From contig CAYGNF010000001.1 in NCBI GenBank assembly GCA_964351245.1, positions 8,711 through 72,710 on the forward strand: a stretch of DNA of 64,000 nt. Direction: 5' to 3'. The translations under genes and the position numbers were made by a program. Source of the stretch: JANRKH01 sp964351245. Lineage in GTDB: Bacteria; Pseudomonadota; Alphaproteobacteria; Rickettsiales; Rickettsiaceae. Numbering within the stretch: position 1 is the first letter of the stretch; each line of letters starts with the position of its first letter. Of the stretch, positions 21,714 through 30,455 are shown piece by piece. The notes under the pieces were generated by a model. The model was not told the origin of the DNA and did not search any database. It worked only from the letters and a program-made list of their open reading frames with translations.

Positions 21714-22649
21714 TTAGGTAGCACTCAAGAATTTCTCTGCATCTAATGCGGCCATGCAACCAGTTCCTGCAGCAGTCACAGCTTGTCTATAAATTTTGTC
21801 TTGCACGTCTCCACACGCAAATACGCCTTTAATAGAAGTAGTTACTTTTCCTAAATCGGTAATAATATAGCCTTCATCATCAAGCGCTAATTGATTCTTA
21901 AAGATTTCTGTATTTGGTTTGTGCCCTATTGCAACAAATACTCCTTCTGCGTTAATTCTATCAATAGCACCTGTATGTATATTTTTTATTAATACTCCAG
22001 TGACGGATTTGGGCTTGTCGGTCCCCTCTATCTCCTGTATCACGCTATTCCAAACTACTTGAATTTTAGGATGCGCAAAGAGTTTATCCTGAGTAATTTT
22101 CTCGGCTCTTAAGGAATCTCTCCTATGTATTAAAGTAACTTTTGATGCATGATTAGTCAGATATAAGGCTTCTTCTACCGCGGAATTGCCTCCGCCTACA
22201 ACTAACACTTCTTTTTCTTTAAAGAAGAATCCATCGCATGTAGCGCATCCAGAAACCCCAAATCCTTGGAATTTTTTCTCAGATTCTAGTCCTAGCCATT
22301 TCGCCTCTGCCCCAGTTGAAATAATAAGGCTACGAGTAATATATTCATCTCCAGTTGCGCATTTAATCTTATATGGATAAGATGAGAGATCTACAGATAC
22401 TACATAGTCTTCTACAAACTTAGTACCAACTTTTTGGGCCTGCTGAGTCATTTGTTCCATCAAAAAAGGTCCTTGAATAATATCAGCAAAGCCTGGATAA
22501 TTTTCTACATCAGTAGTAATAGTAAGTTGACCGCCTGGCTGAGTGCCATGTATCAAAATAGGTGAGAGATTGGCACGCGCTGCATATATAGCTGCTGTGC
22601 ATCCAGCAGGCCCGGAGCCTAGTATCACTAAATTTAATATCTCGGACAT
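21714..22649 (-). CDS. trxB: Thioredoxin-disulfide reductase
   Basis: TrxB is the FAD enzyme that uses NADPH to reduce thioredoxin in the cytoplasm. The start at 22649 gives the normal N-terminus (MSEILNLVILGSGPAG) and leaves a single base between it and the sodB stop; a start ten codons further up would run into sodB. Seen are the FAD loop GSGPAG, redox CATC in SGCATCDG, the NADPH loop GGGNSAVEEA, and ACGDVQD. Length is about 311 residues. Confidence 0.96.
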   Translation of the reverse strand: MSEILNLVILGSGPAGCTAAIYAARANLSPILIHGTQPGGQLTITTDVENYPGFADIIQGPFLMEQMTQQAQKVGTKFVEDYVVSVDLSSYPYKIKCATGDEYITRSLIISTGAEAKWLGLESEKKFQGFGVSGCATCDGFFFKEKEVLVVGGGNSAVEEALYLTNHASKVTLIHRRDSLRAEKITQDKLFAHPKIQVVWNSVIQEIEGTDKPKSVTGVLIKNIHTGAIDRINAEGVFVAIGHKPNTEIFKNQLALDDEGYIITDLGKVTTSIKGVFACGDVQDKIYRQAVTAAGTGCMAALDAEKFLSAT

Positions 22650-22650
22650 G

Positions 22651-23298
22651 TTAATTTCCGCGTAAGTTACTCGAAGCAAAATCCCAGTTTGCTAGGTTGG
22701 TAAGAAATACATCTAAAAACGCCACTCTGTTATTTCTGTGATCAATGTAATATGCGTGCTCCCAAACATCGCAGCATAAAAGAGGTTTTTGAGATTTAGT
22801 AATTGGTGTTTCTGCATTTGCAGTTTGAGTCACTTTGAGTACTGAGCCATCTAATACAAGCCATACCCATCCACTGCCAAATTGAGTTGCGCCTGCATTC
22901 TTAAAATCACTGACAAAAGATTCAAAGCTTCCAAAATCATTTTCTATCATGCGTAATAATTCTCCTGAAGGAGTACTACCACCATTGCTTTTCATAGAAT
23001 GCCAAAAGAAACTATGATTCCATACCTGAGCTGCATTATTAAATACACCCTTCAAAGATGGATTACTCGCAGACTCAATAATAATTTGCTCTAAATTCTT
23101 TGAAACAAGATCCTGATTAGATTCCACTAATTTATTTAAATTCGTGACATAAGCTTGATGATGTTTTTTGTGATGAAAATCAAAAGTCTCCTTGCTCATA
23201 AATGGAGCTAGAGCATTATCTGCATAAGGTAGATCAGGTAATATAAAAGGAAATTTATCTTGATTTGCTTGTTGGGAAAAAATTTGACTATCTATCAT
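22651..23298 (-). CDS. sodB: Iron superoxide dismutase
   Basis: A cytoplasmic Fe-type SOD of about 215 residues. Metal ligands are in FDFHHKKHH, WNHSFFWH and DVWEHAYYIDH; the NNAAQVWNH context is that of iron rather than manganese enzymes. The ATG at 23298 has AAGG eight bases upstream; the longer reading frame begins with GTG inside the end of pth and is unlikely. The order pth-sodB-trxB groups two oxidative-stress enzymes. Confidence 0.95.
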   Translation of the reverse strand: MIDSQIFSQQANQDKFPFILPDLPYADNALAPFMSKETFDFHHKKHHQAYVTNLNKLVESNQDLVSKNLEQIIIESASNPSLKGVFNNAAQVWNHSFFWHSMKSNGGSTPSGELLRMIENDFGSFESFVSDFKNAGATQFGSGWVWLVLDGSVLKVTQTANAETPITKSQKPLLCCDVWEHAYYIDHRNNRVAFLDVFLTNLANWDFASSNLRGN

Positions 23299-23311
23299 AA
23301 TGCACCTTTTT

Positions 23312-23902
23312 TTATTCACTTACTTGTGTTGATTTTCCGGATTTAAGAACTATAGCGCTGAAATTTTTTTCGAGCAACTGAAATGTTGAATTTTGGATAT
23401 ATTCTAGAGTGCTATTTAAAATATCTTGCTCTGATGGCGCGAAATTAGAGAGTACGTAGTCTGCCACATCTTCTCTTATTTGCGGCCTGCCCACCCCTAT
23501 CCGAATTCTATGATAATTGTTACCAATATGTTGATCGAGTGATTTAAGTCCATTATGGCCGGCTGCGCTGCCTCCTTTCTTGTATCTTATCTGACCAAGA
23601 GTTAAATCTATATCATCATGAATCACAACTATATCTTCTATATTTTCTTTGTAGAAAGATTTAATCAAGGATGCGGGTATTCCCGAAAGGTTCATAAAGG
23701 TTTGAGGCTTTACCAAAAGTACCTTGATATCTTTTGAGGTTTCACTGCTGAGTCTATCTGATGCTATATGTGCTTTGAATTTTGTAGAATTGCCCCAGTC
23801 CAGTTCAAATTTCGAAGCAATAATATCAAGAGCAAGAAATCCTGCATTATGCCTCGTCATTTCATATTCAGGACCTGGATTACCTAAGCCAATAATGATC
23901 AT
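23312..23902 (-). CDS. pth: Peptidyl-tRNA hydrolase
   Basis: Pth frees tRNA from peptidyl-tRNA that drops off the ribosome. The 196-residue protein shows GLGNPGPEYEMTRHNAG with the catalytic His at 18, KPQTFMNLSG, and VIHDDIDL with the conserved Asp. It begins the pth-sodB-trxB run; the sodB ATG lies 13 bp after its stop. Confidence 0.96.
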   Translation of the reverse strand: MIIIGLGNPGPEYEMTRHNAGFLALDIIASKFELDWGNSTKFKAHIASDRLSSETSKDIKVLLVKPQTFMNLSGIPASLIKSFYKENIEDIVVIHDDIDLTLGQIRYKKGGSAAGHNGLKSLDQHIGNNYHRIRIGVGRPQIREDVADYVLSNFAPSEQDILNSTLEYIQNSTFQLLEKNFSAIVLKSGKSTQVSE

Positions 23903-24117
23903 TTATCATATCTATAATGTTTAAGAAGAAAATTATTATCACTTCGAGGAAATGTCAAAAAATATTTAGATATTGCGATGAAATTCTATAAATCTCATAG
24001 AATATTATTTTTGCTTTGCGGATGTATTGCATGAATATACAGCCCCTAAATTCTAGAAATTTTTTAAAAATATAGTAATTTTACTATAATGTCAGATCAA
24101 ATCTAAAATAATGCATA
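23903..24117. other. Intergenic region between lptB and pth with palindromes
   Basis: It holds two AT-rich inverted repeats: ATTCTAT/ATAGAAT with a 7-base loop (about 23971-23991) and ATAGTAA/TTACTAT with a 2-base loop (about 24076-24091). Either could end lptB transcription on the minus strand, but neither has a good T-run. The pth promoter should be here. Confidence 0.35.
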
Positions 24118-24837
24118 TTATATATTAAAATTTTCTCCCAGATATACTTGTTTTACTAATCCTGACTTTGATATTTCCTTAGGAGTGCCGCTAAAGATGA
24201 TTTTGCCATTAAAGATTACATACCCCCTATCTACAATATCTAAAGTTTCTCTTACATTGTGGTCTGTAATTAAGATTCCTAAGTTTCTTTCTTTAAGATT
24301 TTTAATTAGTTTTTTAATATCATGGATTGCTATAGGATCAATTCCTGCAAGTGGTTCATCAAGTAGCATATATCTAGGTTTAATTGCGAGCGCTCTTGCT
24401 ATTTCAACTCTACGTCTTTCGCCGCCAGAAAGATTAGATGCATCAGCGTATTTTAAATGACTGATACTAAAATCTCCTAGTAATTCCTCGAGTCTTTTTT
24501 TTGCTATTTCAGTATCTTGTTCTACAAACTCTAATATTGCAAGAATATTATCTTCTACATTTAATCCTCTAAAAATTGATGATTCTTGAGGTAGATATCC
24601 AAGTCCGAATGCAGCGCGTTTATAGATAGGTAGATGGGTAATTTCATGATCATCTACGTATAAAAACCCACTATCTGGACTAGTAATGCCGGTAATCATA
24701 GAAAAGCATGTGGTTTTGCCTGCGCCATTTGGGCCAAGAAGCGCTACAGCCTCCCCCCTACTAACTTCTATAGATAAATCGTGAACGACTTTTTTGTTAT
24801 TATATGTTTTGCTGAGATTTATAGCTTTTAGACTCAT
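24118..24837 (-). CDS. lptB: LPS export ABC transporter ATP-binding protein
   Basis: LptB powers extraction of LPS from the inner membrane with LptF, LptG and LptC. The 239-residue ATPase has Walker A GPNGAGKTT, the Q-loop YLPQESSIFRGL, signature LSGGERRR, Walker B LLDEPLAGID, and the switch His in ITDHN. These match LptB more closely than amino-acid transport ATPases. It is third in the ettA-tatB-like-lptB group. Confidence 0.92.
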   Translation of the reverse strand: MSLKAINLSKTYNNKKVVHDLSIEVSRGEAVALLGPNGAGKTTCFSMITGITSPDSGFLYVDDHEITHLPIYKRAAFGLGYLPQESSIFRGLNVEDNILAILEFVEQDTEIAKKRLEELLGDFSISHLKYADASNLSGGERRRVEIARALAIKPRYMLLDEPLAGIDPIAIHDIKKLIKNLKERNLGILITDHNVRETLDIVDRGYVIFNGKIIFSGTPKEISKSGLVKQVYLGENFNI

Positions 24838-24882
24838 AGTTTTATGAGATATCTATGATAAAACTGACTTGCTCTATATATT

Positions 24883-25218
24883 TCATTGCTGCTTAATTTT
24901 TATATTTCTAACTGCGCGTTTAGATATTATGGCGTGATAATAGGCTTTAACATCCTCTAAAGAATAATCGCCATCATACACATGATCTAACTCAAATATC
25001 TTTTTAAGATAGAAGTTAATCTGTCTTTTGTCAATTTTCTGTATAGTATTTTCCTTGGTTTCTTCGGCTATCTCTTGAAATTGTAGCTCTATTTCGGAGC
25101 CGAGGCTAATTATATATTGACGTATTTTATATATAGATTTTATAATAGGACTATAATCTTCGGGCTTTAAAGCGAGTATACCTATTAACAAAACTACTAT
25201 AATTTCTCCAAAGCCCAT
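24883..25218 (-). CDS. TatA/TatB-like Sec-independent translocase subunit
   Basis: A 111-residue protein with the TatA/B architecture: MGFGE, one short hydrophobic helix (IIVVLLIGILAL), a proline-containing hinge (KPEDYSPII) and an amphipathic helix, then a charged tail. TatB helps receive twin-arginine substrates such as the Rieske protein. The TatB family is likely, but the tail is divergent and tatC is not adjacent. It starts 12 bp after the end of ettA. Confidence 0.65.
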   Translation of the reverse strand: MGFGEIIVVLLIGILALKPEDYSPIIKSIYKIRQYIISLGSEIELQFQEIAEETKENTIQKIDKRQINFYLKKIFELDHVYDGDYSLEDVKAYYHAIISKRAVRNIKIKQQ

Positions 25219-25230
25219 GGTTCTTTATAT

Positions 25231-26895
25231 CTAGCTGACTAATTTTTTGTGCTTATATTTTTGATTCTCAATATCAATGCCGTGATTTTTAATCATATAA
25301 GACTGGTAGTCAGAATAATTACCTTCATACCAAGAAGCATGACCATTAGAATCATAAGCAATAATGTGCGTGGCTATTCTATCTAAAAACCATCTATCAT
25401 GAGTAATGACCATCACACAGCCAGCATAGTCAAGAATAGCATCTTCAAGAGCCCTCAAAGTATCAACATCTAAATCATTTGATGGTTCATCTAGTAATAT
25501 CACATTTGCTGCTTCTTTGAGTAATTTGGCTATATGAACCCTGTTGCGCTCTCCCCCAGATAATTGCCCCACTTTTTTTTGCTGATCTCCACCCTTGAAG
25601 TTAAAGGCCGAGCAATATGCCCTACTTTTAATCACTCTATCCCCAAGATGCATCTCATCAAGACCTTCGGAGATTTCTTGCCATACTGTATTATTATCGT
25701 TTAAGTGATCTCTAGATTGATCTACGTATCCAAGTTTTACAGTAGGACCAAGTTTGATTACACCAGAATCAGGGGTTTCTTTGCCTGTAATCATTTTAAA
25801 TAATGTGGTTTTGCCTGCACCATTTGGGCCAATAATACCAACAATAGAACCTGGTTGCATCTTGAAAGTGAAGTCAGTAAGTAGTTGTTTATCTCCAAAT
25901 GCTTTGTTGATATTTTGTGCATCTATTACAAGATCTCCAAGTTTAGCTCCATTTGGAATAACAATTTGGGCTGTGCTTACAACCTTCTCTCTTGTTTTAT
26001 TAAGAAGCTCTTGATATGCATCTATCCTTGCCTTACTTTTTGCCTGCCTTGCTTTAGGTGATTGCTGAATCCACTCAAGCTCAGCTTTTAATTGCTTTCT
26101 TCTATCGCTCTCTTCTTTTTCTTCATTGCCCATTTTTTTCTGCTTTTGATCTAGCCATGCAGAGTAATTCGAATGCCATGGTACACAACTTCCTCTATCT
26201 ATTTCTAATATCCATTCTGTTACTTTATCAAGGAAATATCTATCATGAGTAATTGATACCACTGTGCCTTTATATTCTTTTAGGAAGGTTTCAAGCCAGG
26301 AAACAGATTCAGCGTCTAAGTGGTTTGTTGGCTCATCTAATAACAACATATCGGGCTTTTCAAGTAGGAGTTTACATAAGGCTACTCTCCTACGCTCTCC
26401 TCCTGAAATTTGCATCACAGATACATCTTTGGGAGGGCATCTCAGTGCCGCCATAGCTATTTCTGCTTCACGCTCTAGATTCCATAAATCGCCAGCATCA
26501 ATCTTATCTTGCAATTCAGATTGTTGAGCAAGGAGCAGATTCATCTCATCATCACTCATTTCTTCTGCAAATTTTAGACTGATTTCATTAAATTGGTCGA
26601 GTAAAGCTTGCTTTTGTGCTAAGCTCTCCATAATGTTTTCGAATACTGTCTTGTCGTCACTCAACTTAGGCTCTTGCTGTAAATATCCAATTTTAATACC
26701 GTCTGCAACCCATGCCTCGCCATCATACTCTTTATCTACTCCGGCCATGATGCGGAGTAATGTTGATTTGCCTGCCCCGTTATGTCCTATGATCCCAATC
26801 TTTGCACCTGGCAAAAACGAAAGGTAGGTCTCTTTGATGATTTGATTTCCGTTAATCGTCTTTGAAAGACCTTTCATCACATATACATAATTCAT
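25231..26895 (-). CDS. ettA: Energy-dependent translational throttle protein EttA (ABC-F)
   Basis: An ABC-F protein with two ATPase domains and no membrane domain; EttA binds the ribosomal E site and gates entry into elongation according to ATP/ADP. Domain 1 has IIGHNGAGKSTLL, ISGGERRRVALC and LLDEPTNHLD; domain 2 has GPNGAGKTTLF, LSGGERNRVHIA and LLDEPSNDLD. The ATG at 26895 is chosen because GGAG lies seven bases upstream; the further upstream ATG overlaps that site. Confidence 0.93.
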   Translation of the reverse strand: MNYVYVMKGLSKTINGNQIIKETYLSFLPGAKIGIIGHNGAGKSTLLRIMAGVDKEYDGEAWVADGIKIGYLQQEPKLSDDKTVFENIMESLAQKQALLDQFNEISLKFAEEMSDDEMNLLLAQQSELQDKIDAGDLWNLEREAEIAMAALRCPPKDVSVMQISGGERRRVALCKLLLEKPDMLLLDEPTNHLDAESVSWLETFLKEYKGTVVSITHDRYFLDKVTEWILEIDRGSCVPWHSNYSAWLDQKQKKMGNEEKEESDRRKQLKAELEWIQQSPKARQAKSKARIDAYQELLNKTREKVVSTAQIVIPNGAKLGDLVIDAQNINKAFGDKQLLTDFTFKMQPGSIVGIIGPNGAGKTTLFKMITGKETPDSGVIKLGPTVKLGYVDQSRDHLNDNNTVWQEISEGLDEMHLGDRVIKSRAYCSAFNFKGGDQQKKVGQLSGGERNRVHIAKLLKEAANVILLDEPSNDLDVDTLRALEDAILDYAGCVMVITHDRWFLDRIATHIIAYDSNGHASWYEGNYSDYQSYMIKNHGIDIENQKYKHKKLVS

Positions 26896-27085
26896 TAATA
26901 GCTCCATCTCAATTTGGAGACAATGATACTATTTCTCACATAAATAATCAAGAAACATTATGAGAAATTTGTTTTCTTGGTGCCTACATAGCTCAAGAAT
27001 CAGTAGAGTAATACACTGCATATTGCCAAACTTAAATTATCGTATTTAGTATTAAATGGCTTACGCTGATTTAATGGGAGTGATT

Positions 27086-27541
27086 TTATTTATTGTATCT
27101 GCCTCCAGAAATGATAGATTCAGCTCTATATATCTGCTCTAATAATATTATTTTTGCAAGTTGGTGAGGCATAGTAAGATCAGATAGAGAAAGAATAATA
27201 TTAGAACAAGATCTTGCCTGGTCTGATAGACCGTAAGAGCCTCCAATGATAAAGTGAATTATTTTACTGCGCCCAGAAGATGAGATAGTTTTTGCGAATT
27301 CTACGCTTGTCATATTACGCCCCCTTGGATCAAGGCTGATTATAAAATCTGCATCAGAAGTTTTTTGCAACAACAAAGAGCTTTCTTTTTTTATTTGCTC
27401 TTCTGGGTCTAGATGTGATAATCCATTATATGGAGATAAAATAATTTTGGTTTTAATGAGCTTTAAGTAATGTTGCTCAACTTGACGATATTCACTAGGA
27501 GTCTTACCGATGGAACTTATAACAATTTTTGTAAAAATCAT
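27086..27541 (-). CDS. rlmH: 23S rRNA pseudouridine-1915 N3-methyltransferase RlmH
   Basis: RlmH methylates pseudouridine 1915 in helix 69 of 23S rRNA. The 151-residue SPOUT protein has LDPRGRNMTSVEFA, FIIGGSYGLS, and the C-terminal MPHQLAKIILLEQIYRA with GRYNK, all typical. Its start codon is only 5 bp from that of rsmE on the other strand, and no ribosome-binding site is visible. Confidence 0.95.
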   Translation of the reverse strand: MIFTKIVISSIGKTPSEYRQVEQHYLKLIKTKIILSPYNGLSHLDPEEQIKKESSLLLQKTSDADFIISLDPRGRNMTSVEFAKTISSSGRSKIIHFIIGGSYGLSDQARSCSNIILSLSDLTMPHQLAKIILLEQIYRAESIISGGRYNK

Positions 27542-27546
27542 CTATT

Positions 27547-28254
27547 ATGAAATATTCAAAATTACCCCGAATATATACTAATGCATCATTAAATTCAAAT
27601 ACTACAATCACAGTTGATGCAGCAAATTCCTATTATATAAAAAAAGTTTTGCGTCTTAGAGAATCTGAAAAGCTCAGATTTTTTAATGAAGTGGACGGAG
27701 AGTTTATGTGCGTGGTCAGCGCTCATACTGATCTTGTGCAAATTTTAATACAAGAAAAATTGGAAAAACCAATGATAGGTGCAACAAATATTGTATTAAT
27801 GATGTCTATAGTAAGGCCAGAAAAATTTGAAATTGCATGCGAAATGGCAACTCAACTCGGAGTTAGTGCTATTATTCCTGTTATCACTGCTAGATCCCAA
27901 AAAAAATCAATAAATTATGATAGATTAAAAAAGATTATTCTGGAATCTGTAAGACAATCAGAAAGAATCGATATACCAAGAATAGAGCTACCGATACTTT
28001 TATCCGAGATTAATTTTTCAGAATATAATAAGATTTTTTTCGCAAACGAAGATGAATCTAACAATAACATAGATTATTCATATAGCGGTAAATGCGCTGC
28101 TCTGATTGGTCCAGAAGGAGGATTTACCCAAGATGAAATTCGTTCAGTCGTATCTTGTAGTAATGTCGTTTCAATTTCACTTGGTCCAACTATCCTCAGA
28201 TCAGAAACAGCAGCAGTCGCGATGCTCAGTAATATTGTAGCTCTATCTTATTGA
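27547..28254 (+). CDS. rsmE: 16S rRNA m3U1498 methyltransferase RsmE
   Basis: RsmE methylates U1498 of 16S rRNA. The 235-residue protein has N-terminal LPRIYTNASL and HHVLRVLRL-like IKKVLRLRESEKL, then the SPOUT motifs IGPEGGFTQDE and LGPTILRSETAAVA. The N-terminus supports the ATG at 27547. The gene is divergent from rlmH with 5 bp between starts, so its message may lack a leader. Confidence 0.95.
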   Translation: MKYSKLPRIYTNASLNSNTTITVDAANSYYIKKVLRLRESEKLRFFNEVDGEFMCVVSAHTDLVQILIQEKLEKPMIGATNIVLMMSIVRPEKFEIACEMATQLGVSAIIPVITARSQKKSINYDRLKKIILESVRQSERIDIPRIELPILLSEINFSEYNKIFFANEDESNNNIDYSYSGKCAALIGPEGGFTQDEIRSVVSCSNVVSISLGPTILRSETAAVAMLSNIVALSY

Positions 28255-28276
28255 TTTATTATACTTCACAAAATAT

Positions 28277-30268
28277 CTAGTGATCTAGTATATCTCCGGT
28301 TATCATGGCAATATCTTCTTCTCCTACATAATCAGGTTGATGAGTATCTATAATGTTATCACTAAACTCTGCATACTCTATTAAATCCTGATTTCTATCA
28401 TTATCTCTTATAATCATATAATGATTACCTGTGTAATATAATCTGAGATTTGTTAGATTATCTATCGTGGTATTATCTTGCTCTGGTGCGATAATACTAA
28501 TTGTTCCGTCTGTTCTTCTAATTTCAAAACTATAATTTTCTAATGCATTTGCAAGAGATTGTATCATAATATTATCAGCCCATGTACCAGATCTTAAGTG
28601 ATTCTCTATAAATCCTTCAATATCATTATTTTCTGAGCCTTCAATAAATGGAGCAAGATTTTCTCTATGATCTCTAATATAATTTATTGCCATTACTCTA
28701 AGATCGTTTTGAGGTATATTCGTAAGCCCAGATATAGCATGAAAGAAGCAATTACCATCTCCTGGTACATCTTCTATTACCTCAGATTCTTTCATTAAAC
28801 CCAAATCAATAAGGTTATTTTTAATATTTACTGGGTTGGATAATGATATATTGTGATTAGCTTGCTCTAGTATATTTTTACTTATGAAATGCTCTGGTTG
28901 CTCTTGAGCTCTCAAGAAGCTTGCAATATATTGCACTAAAACTTCATTTGAGAATAATTTTGCGCTTACTGTAGATTTGACATTGCCTAATCCAAATAAC
29001 ACAGACTCCAGATTCTTAGTATAAGACTGGTAATCTATGTAATACTTAAATTTCTCCTGAATATTTGGATCAATCTTGTTCATATAACTAAATAAAATAT
29101 TCGCCTCTTGTCTATCAATAGCTTCAAAGCTCATCATCTTGTTACTAGCATTATTAAGCTTTTCCATTACATCTTCATAAGCTCGTAATATAATTATATT
29201 GGAACTATCCATTACATCAGCCCCTCTACTTATTAAAAGATTGACTAAATCTGCGGGGTTATCCCTACGTGCGCTCACCGTTAAAGCTGTGTTCCTGAAA
29301 TGATCTTGGTGATTAACATCTGCTCCTTTATCGAGTAAAAATTGGATTGCATGCATCTNNNNNNNNNNNNNNNNNNNNNNNNNNNNNNNNNNNNNNNNNN
29401 NNNNNNNNNNNNNNNNNNNNNNNNNNNNNNNNNNNNNNNNNNNNNNNNNNNNNNNNNNAACATCTGCTCCTTTATCGAGTAAAAATTGGATTGCATGCAT
29501 CTTGCCGTGTAGAGCCGCTGAAAATAATGGAGTTTCTCCTTCTGAATTTGTATGATTTAAACTAAGTCCTTGCTCTAGTAAAAATTCGATTGCTTCTACC
29601 TTCCCGCCGTAAGCCGCTGAAAATAATGCCGTCTCTCCTCGTTTATTTACATGATTTATGTCAAGTCCTTTACCGAGTAACAGTTTGATCGCTTCTACCT
29701 TCCCGCCTTCAGCTGCTGCAAATAAACTAGTATCTTCTTGTGTAGAGAGATGATTAATATCTGCTCCTGCTTTAAGTAACAATTCGACTGAATCTAATCT
29801 ACCAATCCCAAGCCCTGCACACAAGGCGCTGACCCCACGCGGATTGGCATAATTAACATCTGCTCCTGCTGCTATTAATGCTGTGACTGCATCTAAAGAA
29901 CCTCCTAATATAGTGTAAAATAATGGTGTATATCCTCTAGAATCTGTTTGATTAGGATTTGCACCTCCTTGAATTAAAGCGCTGATTGCCTCTAAATTGC
30001 CTGATGTGGCGCGATTCAATGCCAATATTTCATCATTGAGACTATTGTTTTCTATAAAAGGCATAAGCTGAGCCATACTCAGGCTCCTGGTAGCATAGAA
30101 TAATGCTGTATAGCCTTCATCATCTAGGCCATTTACATCCACCCCTTCTGCAATTAATGTTTGTATTCTACCTGCATCACCACTCCTTGCTGCTTCAAAT
30201 AAATCTGCTTGGTTATTTTCTAAATTCGAGATGGAAGATGTTTTGGGTGCTGAAGATTGATTATTCAT
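28277..30268 (-). CDS. Ankyrin-repeat protein with C-terminal OTU-like cysteine protease domain
   Basis: A 663-codon frame (including 100 N) with no signal peptide. Residues about 20-380 hold nine or more 33-residue ankyrin repeats (for example GETALFSAAYGGKVEAIEFLLEQG). After a helical linker, residues about 495-630 match the OTU deubiquitinase fold: DGNCFFHA (Asp504, Cys507), then TWADNIMIQSLANAL, and NHY with His616. OTU enzymes cleave ubiquitin chains, which bacteria lack, so a host-targeted effector role is inferred. The array is broken by an assembly gap, so residue numbers past it are nominal. A sigma-70 type promoter lies upstream. Confidence 0.85.
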   Translation of the reverse strand: MNNQSSAPKTSSISNLENNQADLFEAARSGDAGRIQTLIAEGVDVNGLDDEGYTALFYATRSLSMAQLMPFIENNSLNDEILALNRATSGNLEAISALIQGGANPNQTDSRGYTPLFYTILGGSLDAVTALIAAGADVNYANPRGVSALCAGLGIGRLDSVELLLKAGADINHLSTQEDTSLFAAAEGGKVEAIKLLLGKGLDINHVNKRGETALFSAAYGGKVEAIEFLLEQGLSLNHTNSEGETPLFSAALHGKMHAIQFLLDKGADVXXXXXXXXXXXXXXXXXXXXXXXXXXXXXXXXXXMHAIQFLLDKGADVNHQDHFRNTALTVSARRDNPADLVNLLISRGADVMDSSNIIILRAYEDVMEKLNNASNKMMSFEAIDRQEANILFSYMNKIDPNIQEKFKYYIDYQSYTKNLESVLFGLGNVKSTVSAKLFSNEVLVQYIASFLRAQEQPEHFISKNILEQANHNISLSNPVNIKNNLIDLGLMKESEVIEDVPGDGNCFFHAISGLTNIPQNDLRVMAINYIRDHRENLAPFIEGSENNDIEGFIENHLRSGTWADNIMIQSLANALENYSFEIRRTDGTISIIAPEQDNTTIDNLTNLRLYYTGNHYMIIRDNDRNQDLIEYAEFSDNIIDTHQPDYVGEEDIAMITGDILDH
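29315..29502 (-). repeat. Near-identical ankyrin repeat copies flanking the gap
   Basis: The 44 bases at 29315-29358 are identical to the 44 bases at 29459-29502. Both encode the same ankyrin helix (MHAIQFLLDKGADV). Identical sequence on both gap edges shows that either one copy was split between contigs or several identical repeats were collapsed. Confidence 0.85.
29359..29458. other. Assembly gap of 100 N
   Basis: Exactly 100 unknown bases inside the ankyrin gene, the usual placeholder for a gap of unknown size. The spacing of the flanking copies (144 bp) is a multiple of three but not of the 99-bp repeat period, so the true length differs from 100. Confidence 0.95.
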
Positions 30269-30307
30269 ATATTATATTTAAGAGCGTTAATTAAAATTAG
30301 GACGGCG

Positions 30308-30336
30308 TTTATATCATATGATGCATTATATTGCAA
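30308..30336 (-). promoter_or_regulatory. Sigma-70 type promoter of the ankyrin-OTU gene
   Basis: On the minus strand TTGCAA (30331-30336) and TATAAA (30308-30313) are separated by 17 bp, 39 bp upstream of the ATG at 30268. The boxes and spacing are good, but in AT-rich DNA chance matches are common. Confidence 0.5.
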
Positions 30337-30455
30337 TAACAATTAGGTTTTAAATAATATAGTTAATATCCTAGAGGAAATTTTATATAAATCGAAATAA
30401 TATTCTTTAATAAATAAGGTCAGGGAAGGAAATAGCTAAGCCTTACATCTTAATT

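Noticed and set aside
21502..21759. 85-codon minus-strand frame across the grpE-trxB spacer
   Set aside because: It overlaps the starts and ends of two certain genes and covers the heat-shock promoter of grpE; composition is not protein-like.
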